A DNA stretch of 64,000 nt from a bacterium. GTDB lineage: Bacteria; Pseudomonadota; Alphaproteobacteria; Micavibrionales; UBA2020. Positions 28,174 to 38,909 of this stretch are shown here, one piece after another (the stretch's first letter is position 1; each line of letters opens with the position of its first letter). The stretch is taken from positions 813,960 to 877,959 of the forward strand of contig JAQSDV010000002.1 of assembly GCA_029945425.1 (NCBI GenBank), in the 5' to 3' direction. The position numbers and the translations under genes were made by a program. The notes under the pieces were generated by a model, which searched no databases, was not told the origin of the DNA, and saw nothing but the letters and a program-made list of their open reading frames with translations.

Positions 28174-30810
28174 TTACTTCACGACTTTGAGGTGCGGCGC
28201 ATCGTCGCCACTGTCGCCGGATGCCTTGGTTTCATCCGCAATAACCGGCTGCGGCGGCGCAACGGGCACTGTTTCCATCAGTACACGCGATGCCGGCATG
28301 ATGACGCGGGCGGTGGTGCCCATGCCTTTCTGGCTGATGATCTGGAATTCGCCGCCATGCAGGCGCACGAGGGATTCGACGATGGTGAGGCCGAGGCCGG
28401 TGCCGGCCTTCATGCCGCTGAACGTCGTGTCGACCTTGCCGAACGGCGTCTGGGCCTTTTTGATTTCTTCCGCGCTCATGCCGATACCATTGTCGATGAT
28501 GTCGATGAACATCTCGCCGGATTTCTCGACGCTGGCGGTGACTTTTACCTTGCCGCCCTGCGGGGTGAATTTGATGGCGTTGCCGATCAGGTTCAGCATG
28601 ATCTGCTTGAAACCCAGTTCCTCCGCCAGCAATTCCGGCAGGTCTTCGGGCAGTTCGATCTTCACCTCGACGCCCGCCTGCTCGATGCGGTTGGTCATGA
28701 TCGTCATGCAGGCCTTGACGGCGCGCATCAGCTTGAAGTTGGAGAGGTTCAGTTCGCGGTTGCCGGTTTCGATCTTCGACACTTCGAGAATTTCAGAAAT
28801 GATTTTCAGCAGGTAATTGCCGCTGTCGTAGATGTCTTGCGCATATTCCTTGTAAACCTTGATCTCGATCTGGCCCATCACCTCGTCCTTGATGATTTCC
28901 GAGAAACCGATGACGGCGTTCAGGGGCGTGCGCAACTCATGCGACATGTTGGCGAGGAATTCCATGCGCGTGCGGCTGGAAATTTCGGCCTGGATGCGGG
29001 CGTAGCGCATCGCTTCTTCCGCTTCTTTCCGTTCGGTCACGTCCCAGACAGAGCCTTCGTAATAATCGACGCTGCCCTTTTCATTGCGCACGACGCGGGC
29101 GTTCTGCAGGATCCAGATGAGCTTGCCGTCGCGGCGTTTTACTTCCGCTTCGTTGCCCGATACGCGGCCTTCAAACAGCAGTTTCTGCACGAATTCCGCG
29201 CGCTCGTTCGGGCGCAGGTAAAGCTGGCCGCCGATATCGCTGACGTCATTCATCAGCTCCGACGGGGTGCCATAGCCCAGAATTTCGGCCAGCGCCATGT
29301 TTGCGGCGATAAAGCGGCCATCCGCAGAAATCTGGTAGATACCGGAAACCGAGTTTTCAAAGATCGCGCGGAACCGCTGCTCCGCCTCGCGCACGGCCAA
29401 TTCGGCGCGGCGGCGTTTTTCGATGTCGTGGATGGAGCCCACCACGCGAATGCTCTTGTCCTCTGTCATACGGAGCATGGAGAACGCGATTTCGACGGGC
29501 TTGATCGCGCCATGGCCGAGGTTCAGGCGCGTTTCTGCCCGATACGCCTGACGCTCGCCGCGCACCAGTTCGTCGAACATGTCGCGCTGCTTGGTCTGCT
29601 CCGACACCTCCAGCATGGCGAACAGCGATTCACCCAAGGTGTCGCCGGTTTCGCGCAGCGTCATCTTTTTCCATGTCTCGTTCAGGAACATGATGCGGCC
29701 GATTTCATCGGTTTCGAAAATCACGTCGGAGACGGAGTTGATAACGGCCTTGTATTCACGCTCCGACTTGCGCAGGGCGTGGAACAGCTTGTCCCGCTCG
29801 GAAATGCGGCTTTGCAACTCTGACTGCGTGCCCTCGAGGCTCTTCGACATTTCCTGCAGCTTCAAATCCTGCGCATGCTTGCGATGAGCAATGCTGGAGG
29901 CGATGCCGGTCAGGATCAAAATAATGGAGAGAGCGCCCCAAGGCGCCGCCGTGAGCAGTTTCGACATCAGCGTCGCGCGAACGCCAAACTTGATGTCCCA
30001 TGACTGGTTACCCAGCGTCAGGACATAGTTGACGGTTTCAACCGACGGTTCGCTTTCATCGCCGGCGATCATGGATGACAGGCGCGTATCGACCAGCACG
30101 AAATTGGTGTCGCGGTCCTTGATCGTCACGCGATCAATGTCTTCACGCTGCGCCGCCCAGCTATTGCCGAAAATCATCGCAGGCGTGGTGGCGACCAGTA
30201 ATATGCCGGTTCCGTTGTCAGCAAGGCGGGATTTGAAGACGAGGCCGACTGTTGCATTGGCGTCGGTTCCGCTTTTGTCGCCGAAGGCAGGCCAGGGCAG
30301 GTCGGGCAGGTAATCGATCTCGTTGAAATTCACGCTCGCGGATTCGCGCGCCAGTTCGTTATAGCCGGGCCAGCCCAGCGCGGCATCGAACGACGTGCGT
30401 TCGCTCATGCTGCGCATATCCTGCTGCCGCCACACGCCCTTGTCCGTCGCCCAGAGCAGCGCGGTAAGCGGCGCGTTACCCGTCAGCAGTTTCTGGACGC
30501 CGCCAATAACGGACGGCTGTTCCTGCGTTGCTGCGGTGACGGAGGAGTGAAAATATTGAAGGTTGCGGACTGTTTTTTCCATGTCCGTCAGCGACTGTTC
30601 GGTCGCGCGCAAAATATCCCGCGTGCGGCCGCGCGCTTCCATGTTTTTCATGTTGGCGACCGCGAAATGCAGCGCGACAAACGCGATGACCGCAATCACC
30701 ATGCCGTTCACGAGAATGAACGAGGCGACGGTGTCCGTTTTCAGGTACCGCTGTGATGCGGTGGGTGGTTTCGTGCCGGTCGTCAAGGCGGAGCCCTCTC
30801 CCTTGGTCAT
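28174..30810 (-). CDS. PAS-PAS sensor histidine kinase
   Basis: A membrane-bound sensor kinase of 878 residues. Order of parts: transmembrane helix (about 30-52), periplasmic sensor domain of about 225 residues, second helix (about 280-300), coiled-coil, PAS 1 (about 345-465), PAS 2 with PAC (about 470-595), dimerisation domain with MSHELRTP and phospho-acceptor His624, and an ATPase domain with NLIGNAIKF and DNGIGM and GTGLGL boxes. There is no receiver domain and no response regulator beside it, so it works with a partner coded elsewhere. The periplasmic part suggests sensing of an envelope signal. It is divergent from the patatin gene across an AT-rich gap. Confidence 0.92.
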   Translation of the reverse strand: MTKGEGSALTTGTKPPTASQRYLKTDTVASFILVNGMVIAVIAFVALHFAVANMKNMEARGRTRDILRATEQSLTDMEKTVRNLQYFHSSVTAATQEQPSVIGGVQKLLTGNAPLTALLWATDKGVWRQQDMRSMSERTSFDAALGWPGYNELARESASVNFNEIDYLPDLPWPAFGDKSGTDANATVGLVFKSRLADNGTGILLVATTPAMIFGNSWAAQREDIDRVTIKDRDTNFVLVDTRLSSMIAGDESEPSVETVNYVLTLGNQSWDIKFGVRATLMSKLLTAAPWGALSIILILTGIASSIAHRKHAQDLKLQEMSKSLEGTQSELQSRISERDKLFHALRKSEREYKAVINSVSDVIFETDEIGRIMFLNETWKKMTLRETGDTLGESLFAMLEVSEQTKQRDMFDELVRGERQAYRAETRLNLGHGAIKPVEIAFSMLRMTEDKSIRVVGSIHDIEKRRRAELAVREAEQRFRAIFENSVSGIYQISADGRFIAANMALAEILGYGTPSELMNDVSDIGGQLYLRPNERAEFVQKLLFEGRVSGNEAEVKRRDGKLIWILQNARVVRNEKGSVDYYEGSVWDVTERKEAEEAMRYARIQAEISSRTRMEFLANMSHELRTPLNAVIGFSEIIKDEVMGQIEIKVYKEYAQDIYDSGNYLLKIISEILEVSKIETGNRELNLSNFKLMRAVKACMTIMTNRIEQAGVEVKIELPEDLPELLAEELGFKQIMLNLIGNAIKFTPQGGKVKVTASVEKSGEMFIDIIDNGIGMSAEEIKKAQTPFGKVDTTFSGMKAGTGLGLTIVESLVRLHGGEFQIISQKGMGTTARVIMPASRVLMETVPVAPPQPVIADETKASGDSGDDAPHLKVVK

Positions 30811-31108
30811 TCAGCAGATATTTCATCCGCTTGCAGGCCAGTTTTGCTGCCGTCCTTCTATACTTATGTATTTCATTTAAACTTTTATTAAATTTAGTCT
30901 CAAATCCAAAAATAAAGCTGTTATCAGTTTTATGACTTTGTTTTCTGTAATATTATTGTCTGTTTATGTTAATAAATTACGTTTTAGCCTATTGCCTAGG
31001 TTCTATATTTCAATACACTTGTTCTACTTAGAAGAAAAAACGGCCTCGGAGTGTGTGCAAATTGAGGTTCGCAGCCGGCAAACGGCGCGACCTGTTCGGG
31101 GGCAAAAA
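30811..31108. other. AT-rich divergent intergenic region
   Basis: About 300 bases separating the histidine kinase and the patatin gene. From roughly 30835 to 31030 the sequence is strikingly A+T-rich (runs such as TTTATTAAATTTAG and TGTTAATAAATTACG), unlike the GC-rich neighbours. It must hold the promoters of both genes, but many −10-like strings make a choice impossible by eye. No coding frame is convincing. Confidence 0.6.
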
Positions 31109-32566
31109 ATGACCGAGAACAAAAAGAAACGCGTCTTCACAGTCCTGTCGATCGACGGCGGCGGCATCCGTGGCGTTGTGCCCGCCCGCATCCTGCAGGA
31201 AATCGAGGAACGCACCGGCAAGCCCATCGCAGAATTGTTCGACATGGTCGGCGGCACATCGACCGGTGCCATCCTTGGTGCGGGCCTTGTCGTGCCGGAC
31301 GAGCAGAACCCGACCAAGCCGAAACATTCCGCGCAGGAACTGAAAAATTTCTACTACACCTTCGGGCCGAAAATCTTCCCCGAGCTGCGCTTCAAGAGCA
31401 TCCGCAAGCTCTCCTCCTCCGCCCTCTACGACCCCAAGCCGCTGGAAGATGCGCTGAAGGACAAGCTGGGCGATTACAAGATGAAGGATTCCCTGACCCA
31501 CCTGCTGATCCCCGCGACGGACATCAAGAATTTCCGTCCCGTCTGGATCGCGCATATCAAGGGACAGAAGGACAAATCGCCGGAAGGCTGGTCGAGCATG
31601 CTGATGCGCGACGCCGTGCGCGCCTCGACGACCGCACCCACCTATTTCCCGTCGAAATACTATTCGACCACGCCGAACGAAGACATGCCCAACGTCACGC
31701 ACCGCCACGCGCTGATCGATGGCGGTTTCTTTGCGGGCAATTCCATGCGCCGCCTGATGACGCAGGCGCGGAAGCTCGCCCCGCCCGATGCGGAAATCGT
31801 GGTTGTGCATCTGGGCACCGGCAACGTCGAAAATTCGCTGTCGCCCGAGGAATTCAACAAACTCGGCCCCATCGGCATGATTTCCAAATCGAACGGCAAC
31901 CTGCTGCTGTCGCTGGTCATCAATATGTCGCTGATGGATGTCGCGAATGATATCCGCGACGAAATCGGCGACCGCTTTATCAGCTTTGACGGCATCATCA
32001 ATGGCGAGGCCGATCCCGCCGCGCCGACATCGACGATGGACGATGCCAGCCTGAAAAACCTGAAGGCGCTCGAAAAATTCGCGGAGAAGATCATCAAGGA
32101 CAATGATTCCGAAATGGAACGCCTCTGCGACATCCTGAAGCACCGCGTTTTTGCGGAGGAATACCATCAGGAAAGCAAGACCGCGCTGCAGAAGCTCTCC
32201 ACCATTCTGGAAGACGCCAAAACGGTCAAGACGCTGACAAAGACCTACAAAAAGATCCTCGGCTATGCGAGCGACATCGTGACCGACACGCCCGAAGCGG
32301 GCGATGCCGAGTTGAAGACGCTGGCGCAGGCGCTGACGGAACATCACAAACATGACCTCGACCGCATCTATCATGTGGTTCAGGACAAGCTGGAGGGTCA
32401 GAACAAGATCCTCAACAGCATCAAGGAAGCGGGCGACGATCTGACCAAATTCGTCAAGAAACTCGGCTCCCCCTTCCGTCCCCTGCCCCCCTCGCCCGAT
32501 AACGACAATACCGAGGCGAATGCGCAGCCGTGGAAGCACCGCGCAGGCGACAAGCCGAAGCCCTGA
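31109..32566 (+). CDS. Cytosolic patatin-like phospholipase
   Basis: A 485-residue patatin-family lipase without signal peptide. It has GGGIRG at 17-22, the nucleophile motif GTSTG with Ser51, and the DGG aspartate at 204. The remainder (about 330-485) is a charged helical extension, possibly coiled-coil, and a Pro/Asp/Asn-rich tail that is not part of the usual catalytic domain. The start at 31109 fits the family N-terminus (FTVLSIDGGGIRG); the frame runs 59 codons further upstream through the AT-rich gap, which is unlikely to be coding. Related lipases act as membrane-degrading effectors in CBASS, but no cyclase or other defence gene is nearby. Confidence 0.88.
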   Translation: MTENKKKRVFTVLSIDGGGIRGVVPARILQEIEERTGKPIAELFDMVGGTSTGAILGAGLVVPDEQNPTKPKHSAQELKNFYYTFGPKIFPELRFKSIRKLSSSALYDPKPLEDALKDKLGDYKMKDSLTHLLIPATDIKNFRPVWIAHIKGQKDKSPEGWSSMLMRDAVRASTTAPTYFPSKYYSTTPNEDMPNVTHRHALIDGGFFAGNSMRRLMTQARKLAPPDAEIVVVHLGTGNVENSLSPEEFNKLGPIGMISKSNGNLLLSLVINMSLMDVANDIRDEIGDRFISFDGIINGEADPAAPTSTMDDASLKNLKALEKFAEKIIKDNDSEMERLCDILKHRVFAEEYHQESKTALQKLSTILEDAKTVKTLTKTYKKILGYASDIVTDTPEAGDAELKTLAQALTEHHKHDLDRIYHVVQDKLEGQNKILNSIKEAGDDLTKFVKKLGSPFRPLPPSPDNDNTEANAQPWKHRAGDKPKP

Positions 32567-32670
32567 AAAAATCAGGCAGTCGACAAGCCGAAGCAGCCAT
32601 AATTTTTACGTTGCAGGCAGCACTAAAACCTTCCCCGGCGTTGGCTTGTTATCAACAGGGGAGAGTGAAA

Positions 32671-32841
32671 ATGTTTGGCATTGAAAATATTGAATATCTG
32701 GCCGCAACCCGTCCTGCGTTCCTCGCCGGGCTGGTATTTGGCAGCATCGCCGCGGTTGTTCTGGTCGTTATCCCGATCGTCAAGATCATCGGGCCACCTG
32801 TCGCCGCAGTCCTTACAGCGGGTATCGAAGACCTGTTTTGA
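32671..32841 (+). CDS. Small single-pass membrane protein, 56 residues
   Basis: Starts with ATG at 32671 behind a good GGGGAG ribosome-binding site and ends 34 bases before the FUSC-type gene. Residues about 17-41 (LAGLVFGSIAAVVLVVIPIV) form one strong membrane helix. A longer reading in the same frame begins at 32530 but overlaps the patatin end. Function unknown; it may be a membrane partner of one of its neighbours. Confidence 0.6.
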   Translation: MFGIENIEYLAATRPAFLAGLVFGSIAAVVLVVIPIVKIIGPPVAAVLTAGIEDLF

Positions 32842-32875
32842 CCACGGGCGGCGTGGCGTGATATAAAACATCATC

Positions 32876-33973
32876 ATGTCGTCGCTGTCCGAAGCTATTT
32901 CAAAACATAAAGGTAAAATCCGCCTCTCCGTCCGCATCACGGTATCGGCGCTGGCGGCCTATGCGATCAATACCTGGCTGCAACTGCCGCAGGGATACTG
33001 GATTGCCTTCACCGCCATCCTCGTCGTGCAGGCGAGCGTCGGCGGTTCGGTCAAGGCGGTGGTGGAGCGCATGATGGGCACTTTTGCGGGTGCTGCCTAT
33101 GGCGCCTTCATCGCCTCCGTCTGGGGACACCTGCCGCAGGAATACTATTTCGGCGCGATCATCGCAGGCATCGCCCCCATATCCTTTATCGCGGCGCTTT
33201 ACCCCAGCTTCCGCATTGCGCCGATCACGGTTGCGATCGTCCTGTTCAGCGACACCGCGCACAACATGAGCCCGCTTGTATATGCCGAACATCGCGTCAT
33301 GGAAATCGGTGTCGGCTGCCTGATCGGCCTTGTCGTGTCACTGACTATTTTGCCATCGCGCGCACACCGCGTGCTGGCGAATGCGGCATCCACCGTGCTG
33401 GGCACCTATGCCGATTTGCTGAACAAGCTGCTGGATGTGGCATCGGGCAAGCTGGATTATATCGAGGTTGAAAAGCAGCATGCCGATATCCGCGCCGCCA
33501 TCGGCCGCATGGAAATGGTGGGCGAGGATGCAACGCGGGAGCGCAAAAGCAAACTGACCGACGAGCCTGACCCCGACCCTATCCTGCGCATGATACGCCG
33601 CCTTCGCTTCGACCTTGTGATGATCGGCCGCGCGGTGATGCATCCGATGCCGCCTGCCGTGATGCAGGCGCTGAACCCGCCCCTGACGGTTGTTGCGGCG
33701 GAATCATCCACGCTGTTGCGCATGGCGGCCGACACGCTGTCGGGCAAGCCGGAAATCAAGGTGCCGGAAAGCCTTGAGGTCGCCTATGGCGCGTTCGGCG
33801 CGGCGATGGCGGAACTGCACCGCACCCATGCCCTCGCCCCGCTGACGGAGGGCGAAACGGGCCGCGTGTTTACGCTCAGTTTTTCGCTGGAACAGCTGCA
33901 CCAGAACCTGCGCGATCTCGTCGCGCGCGCCAACGAATTCGGCGGCGAGGACGATACGGTGACGACCGGGTAA
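32876..33973 (+). CDS. FUSC-family inner-membrane protein
   Basis: A 365-residue protein whose N-terminal half has about six membrane helices in the pattern of FUSC/ArAE proteins (VSALAAYAINTWLQLPQGYWIAF, then VERMMGTFAGAAYGA), and a helical cytoplasmic C-terminal half. Members of this family are linked to export of aromatic acids or fusaric acid, often with an HlyD partner; none is adjacent here, so the substrate is unknown. It is separated from the 56-residue membrane protein by 34 bases. Confidence 0.85.
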   Translation: MSSLSEAISKHKGKIRLSVRITVSALAAYAINTWLQLPQGYWIAFTAILVVQASVGGSVKAVVERMMGTFAGAAYGAFIASVWGHLPQEYYFGAIIAGIAPISFIAALYPSFRIAPITVAIVLFSDTAHNMSPLVYAEHRVMEIGVGCLIGLVVSLTILPSRAHRVLANAASTVLGTYADLLNKLLDVASGKLDYIEVEKQHADIRAAIGRMEMVGEDATRERKSKLTDEPDPDPILRMIRRLRFDLVMIGRAVMHPMPPAVMQALNPPLTVVAAESSTLLRMAADTLSGKPEIKVPESLEVAYGAFGAAMAELHRTHALAPLTEGETGRVFTLSFSLEQLHQNLRDLVARANEFGGEDDTVTTG

Positions 33974-33978
33974 AAATC

Positions 33979-34299
33979 CTAGGGCGTTTTCTTGAAGGAG
34001 GCGGTTTTCGGCGCGGACATGCCACCCGTCGGGGTTTCAGGCTTGAATGCCATCGTTGCCATGACGGCATCGGACTTCGCCTGCGCGGTTGCCGCTTCGG
34101 TTGCGAATTTTACCTGCCCTGATTCCACCATGCCGCGCCATTTCCAGTCGGAAATCGGCTCGGTCAACTGCTGGACGACGACAGGATTATCCCAAGGGCT
34201 GGGGTCGGGCTTGCGGGCATATTCGTCATTGGGCTTCACCGAAGACGTATTGAAAGAGCCCATCAAATTGGAGATTGTTTCTTTTAAATTCACTGCCAT
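33979..34299 (-). CDS. Small soluble protein, unknown
   Basis: Unrecognised 106-residue protein starting MAVNLKETISNLMGSF, with a well-placed AGGAG before the ATG at 34299. It is polar, rich in Ala, Pro, Lys and Thr, and ends in a basic tail (TASFKKTP). No domain is recognised. It has its own promoter 46-75 bases upstream of the start codon and ends five bases from the convergent FUSC-type gene. Confidence 0.6.
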   Translation of the reverse strand: MAVNLKETISNLMGSFNTSSVKPNDEYARKPDPSPWDNPVVVQQLTEPISDWKWRGMVESGQVKFATEAATAQAKSDAVMATMAFKPETPTGGMSAPKTASFKKTP

Positions 34300-34344
34300 T
34301 TCGCTCTCCTGATGCCACGCCCAATGTCTTGCGGGTATGGGCAT

Positions 34345-34374
34345 ATTATATCGCAAAATAGTTAATTATGTTAA
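34345..34374 (-). promoter_or_regulatory. Sigma-70 promoter of the leftward small gene
   Basis: Read on the − strand: TTAACA (34374-34369), 18 bases, then perfect TATAAT (34350-34345). The start codon lies 46 bases downstream at 34299. Confidence 0.68.
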
Positions 34375-34429
34375 TAGTACAATGTGATTGCCGACTGTGA
34401 GCTAAACATCGATTGGTAATAGCCTCTTA

Positions 34430-34792
34430 TTATGAAGGCTTAGGGGTACGCGGCGCACTGGCGGCGGGAGGGTTGCGCTTTTCCGAGATGACGGTGGTTT
34501 CGTTCGCTTTTGCTTCCCACGTCACATGGAAATCCCAGTTGGGGTCGAATTCCAGCTTGATGAGTTTCAGCGCCTTGGCCGCGTCGCGGGGCGGGATGCT
34601 GGCGGGCACGGTGATCTGTTGCTGGTCGCAGGCCTTTTCCGTGCAGCGCAAATCAACCTGCTTCGCCAGTTCTTCATATGCAGATTTCTGGTCGGACGTC
34701 ATGGTGGATTTGATGAACTGTATGCGCAACAGGCGGAACAGCGCAGGGTCGGTGAAGCTCCGCCGGAAATTGTTGAACATGCTCATCATCAA
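34430..34792 (-). CDS. Small soluble protein downstream of aspC, unknown
   Basis: Unrecognised 120-residue protein that starts 10 bases after the aminotransferase stop and is probably in its transcript. The middle contains RCTEKACDQQ, a possible disulfide pair, and the last part (WDFHVTWEAKANETTVIS) looks like beta strands. The C-terminus is Pro/Ala-rich. A link to aspartate metabolism cannot be argued from sequence. Confidence 0.58.
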   Translation of the reverse strand: MMMSMFNNFRRSFTDPALFRLLRIQFIKSTMTSDQKSAYEELAKQVDLRCTEKACDQQQITVPASIPPRDAAKALKLIKLEFDPNWDFHVTWEAKANETTVISEKRNPPAASAPRTPKPS

Positions 34793-34802
34793 ATCCTTTT
34801 GA

Positions 34803-37153
<2,351 letters not shown>

Positions 37154-37240
37154 TTTTATTACCTTTTCGAAAACACGAGCAAATTAGCATTTTTGGGTAA
37201 AGCTGGACAGAAAAAAACCCCGTCTTTTCATGAATTTCCG

Positions 37241-37283
37241 GTCAACTTGACCCCCTGTCTGTTTTAACATAAAATGGAGACAG
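37241..37283 (+). promoter_or_regulatory. Sigma-70 promoter with flanking inverted repeats
   Basis: TTGACC at 37247-37252, a 17-base spacer and TAAAAT at 37270-37275 form a good promoter. The −35 overlaps the palindrome GTCAA-C-TTGAC (37241-37251), and CTGTCT (37255-37260) with AGACAG (37278-37283) brackets the −10. The repeats could bind a regulator. The gene starts at 37328. Confidence 0.65.
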
Positions 37284-37327
37284 ATAAGGCTTCGGACGTG
37301 CTGCACAGCAACATCCAGGGTGCTTAA

Positions 37328-37771
37328 ATGGCAAAAGATATCAAAGATTTATCACTGCCCCTCAACAAGGTCATCGAGCTTGGACAAGTCGATCGATGGT
37401 TGCGCGGCATTGCGACGATCGTGCCCCACCCGACCGACCACAGCGACGACGTGTTGCAGGAACGTGAATTGCACGCATCGCTGCCCGGTTTGACCGTCGC
37501 CGTCCTGGACTGCAACGCCCATATCCTGCCCTTCGCGGAAACGAACCTTGTCGAGCAATCCGACATCACGCGCATGAAGGGTTTCCAGCAATTGATCCAG
37601 TCCGCATCGCGCAGCAATGTGCGCGTGGATGTCGACAGCGTCGGCGGCGCTGCACTGGAAGTGAATTTCGAACCGGACGAGCCGTTTTCACGCAGTCAGG
37701 TATTCGGCGCGACCTACACGAATGTGCTGCCCGCCGTGATTGGCACAAAGCCGATGGGCATCAGGAAATAG
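37328..37771 (+). CDS. Soluble 147-residue protein, unknown
   Basis: Unrecognised. Starts MAKDIKDLSLPLNKVIEL, 53 bases downstream of the −10 element. Mixed alpha/beta character with short hydrophobic strands (LTVAVLDCNAHILPF, NVRVDVDSVGGAALEVNF). No signal peptide or membrane helix. It ends inside the last bases of the convergent HxlR regulator gene (11-base overlap). No function is proposed. Confidence 0.6.
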   Translation: MAKDIKDLSLPLNKVIELGQVDRWLRGIATIVPHPTDHSDDVLQERELHASLPGLTVAVLDCNAHILPFAETNLVEQSDITRMKGFQQLIQSASRSNVRVDVDSVGGAALEVNFEPDEPFSRSQVFGATYTNVLPAVIGTKPMGIRK

Positions 37772-38162
37772 GCGGCTTTTTGTTTGCGTCGAATATTTCA
37801 CGCGCCTTCTGGATTTCCGGCCAGTTACCCTCCACCCATTCCAGCATCGCCTTCACAGGTACCAGCAGGCCTTTGCCGAGCGGGGTCAGTTCATATTCCA
37901 CACGCGGCGGCACTTCGGGGAAAAAATGACGGCTCACGGCGCCGTCGCGTTCAAGGTTGCGCAGGGTCGTCGTCAGCATCCGCTGAGAAATCCCCTCGAT
38001 CGCGCGCATAAGCTCGGAAAACCGCATTCGTTGCCCCTTCGCATGGGCGAGGTTGAAAATCACGAGGATTGACCACTTATCACCGACGCGGGTCAGCATT
38101 TCACGCAACGGGCATTTCTCACCGCCCGCATTCTTAACCACCTCTTTACAGGAATCCGACAT
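37761..38162 (-). CDS. HxlR-family transcriptional regulator
   Basis: A 133-residue winged-helix regulator of the HxlR family: CPLREMLTRVGDKWSILVIFNL, then FSELMRAIEGISQRMLTTTLRNLERDG (recognition helix) and VEYELTPLGKGL (wing). HxlR members often respond to quinones, aldehydes or electrophiles through the N-terminal cysteine; here Cys17 in EKCPLRE is at that place. It is divergent from an azoreductase and dioxygenase, and an inverted repeat sits just before its start, which suggests control of these genes and of itself. Confidence 0.9.
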   Translation of the reverse strand: MSDSCKEVVKNAGGEKCPLREMLTRVGDKWSILVIFNLAHAKGQRMRFSELMRAIEGISQRMLTTTLRNLERDGAVSRHFFPEVPPRVEYELTPLGKGLLVPVKAMLEWVEGNWPEIQKAREIFDANKKPPIS

Positions 38163-38164
38163 AG

Positions 38165-38180
38165 GTTACCTCAAAGTAAC
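38165..38180. promoter_or_regulatory. Candidate HxlR operator
   Basis: GTTACCTCAAAGTAAC is an inverted repeat with 5-bp perfect arms and one further matched pair inside. It lies 3-18 bases before the hxlR-type start codon and covers its ribosome-binding site, in the gap shared with azoR. A related half-site (AGTAACC) is found near 38246, close to the azoR start. Confidence 0.55.
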
Positions 38181-38265
38181 TAACTGATTTAATTGTGCCT
38201 TCTTTTTTTATACCCAAGCGAATTATATCATTAAGTATTAAATAGTAACCAATAAAGGAAAGACC

Positions 38266-38889
38266 ATGCCTAAAAACATTCTCGTGATCGACAGCAGCCC
38301 GAACGGTGCGAATTCGCTCTCCCGCAAACTGGCCGCCGATACTGTGGCGCAGTTGCAGGCGAAATACCCCGGCAGCACGGTCAGGACTCGCGACCTCGAC
38401 AAAAACCCCCTGCCCCATTTGACCGGCACAACCGTTGCCGCTTTCTTCACGCCGCCCGACAGTCTCACGCCGGAACTGGCGGCGGCCATTAAACTATCGG
38501 ATGCGGCCACCGATGAATTGCTGGCGGCGGATATCATCGTGATCGGCGCGCCGATGTGGAATTTCAGCATTCCGTCCGTACTGAAGGCATGGATCGACCA
38601 TGTTGTACGCCGGGGCCGCACCTTCGCCTATTCCGCCACGGGTGCCGAAGGCCTTGCGAAGGGCAAGACCGTATTCCTTGCCCTGTCGCGCGGCGCGAAA
38701 TATGCGGAAGCGCCGTACAAGCAGATGGAATTCCACGAAACCTATTTGCGCGGCGTGCTGGGCTTTATCGGCATCACCGATGTGCATGCCATTATCGCCG
38801 AAGGCGCATCAATGGGGCCGGATGGCGCGAAAAACGCCATCGCCGCTGCCGAACAGCAGCTTGCGGCGGTGATGACAAAAGCGGCATAG
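38266..38889 (+). CDS. azoR: FMN-dependent NADH-azoreductase
   Basis: A 207-residue flavodoxin-fold reductase that uses NADH to reduce azo compounds and quinones by two-electron steps. Family marks: the FMN phosphate loop in IDSSPNGANSLSRKL, GAPMWNFSIPSVLKAWIDHV, and RRGRTFAYSATGAEGL. The ribosome-binding site AAAGGA precedes the ATG. It is divergent from an HxlR-type regulator, a common arrangement for quinone- or electrophile-inducible reductases, and is followed by a ring-opening dioxygenase. Confidence 0.92.
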   Translation: MPKNILVIDSSPNGANSLSRKLAADTVAQLQAKYPGSTVRTRDLDKNPLPHLTGTTVAAFFTPPDSLTPELAAAIKLSDAATDELLAADIIVIGAPMWNFSIPSVLKAWIDHVVRRGRTFAYSATGAEGLAKGKTVFLALSRGAKYAEAPYKQMEFHETYLRGVLGFIGITDVHAIIAEGASMGPDGAKNAIAAAEQQLAAVMTKAA

Positions 38890-38909
38890 TAAAACCAGAG
38901 GATCAAGCA

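Noticed and set aside
28141..29823. Open frame of 560 codons opposite the histidine kinase
   Set aside because: Mirror frame of a clear kinase gene, with an Ala/His/Phe/Asp-biased composition and no ribosome-binding site or motif.
30932..31108. Longer N-terminus for the cytosolic patatin
   Set aside because: The extra 59 codons cross the AT-rich promoter gap, lack a ribosome-binding site and are not family sequence.
31109..32566. CBASS-type defence effector reading of the patatin
   Set aside because: There is no CD-NTase, ubiquitin-like or nuclease gene nearby; the neighbours are a kinase and a FUSC-type protein.
38..32566. The two patatin genes as recent duplicates
   Set aside because: They share only the family motifs. 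One is a lipoprotein of 416 residues and the other a cytosolic protein with a long extension.
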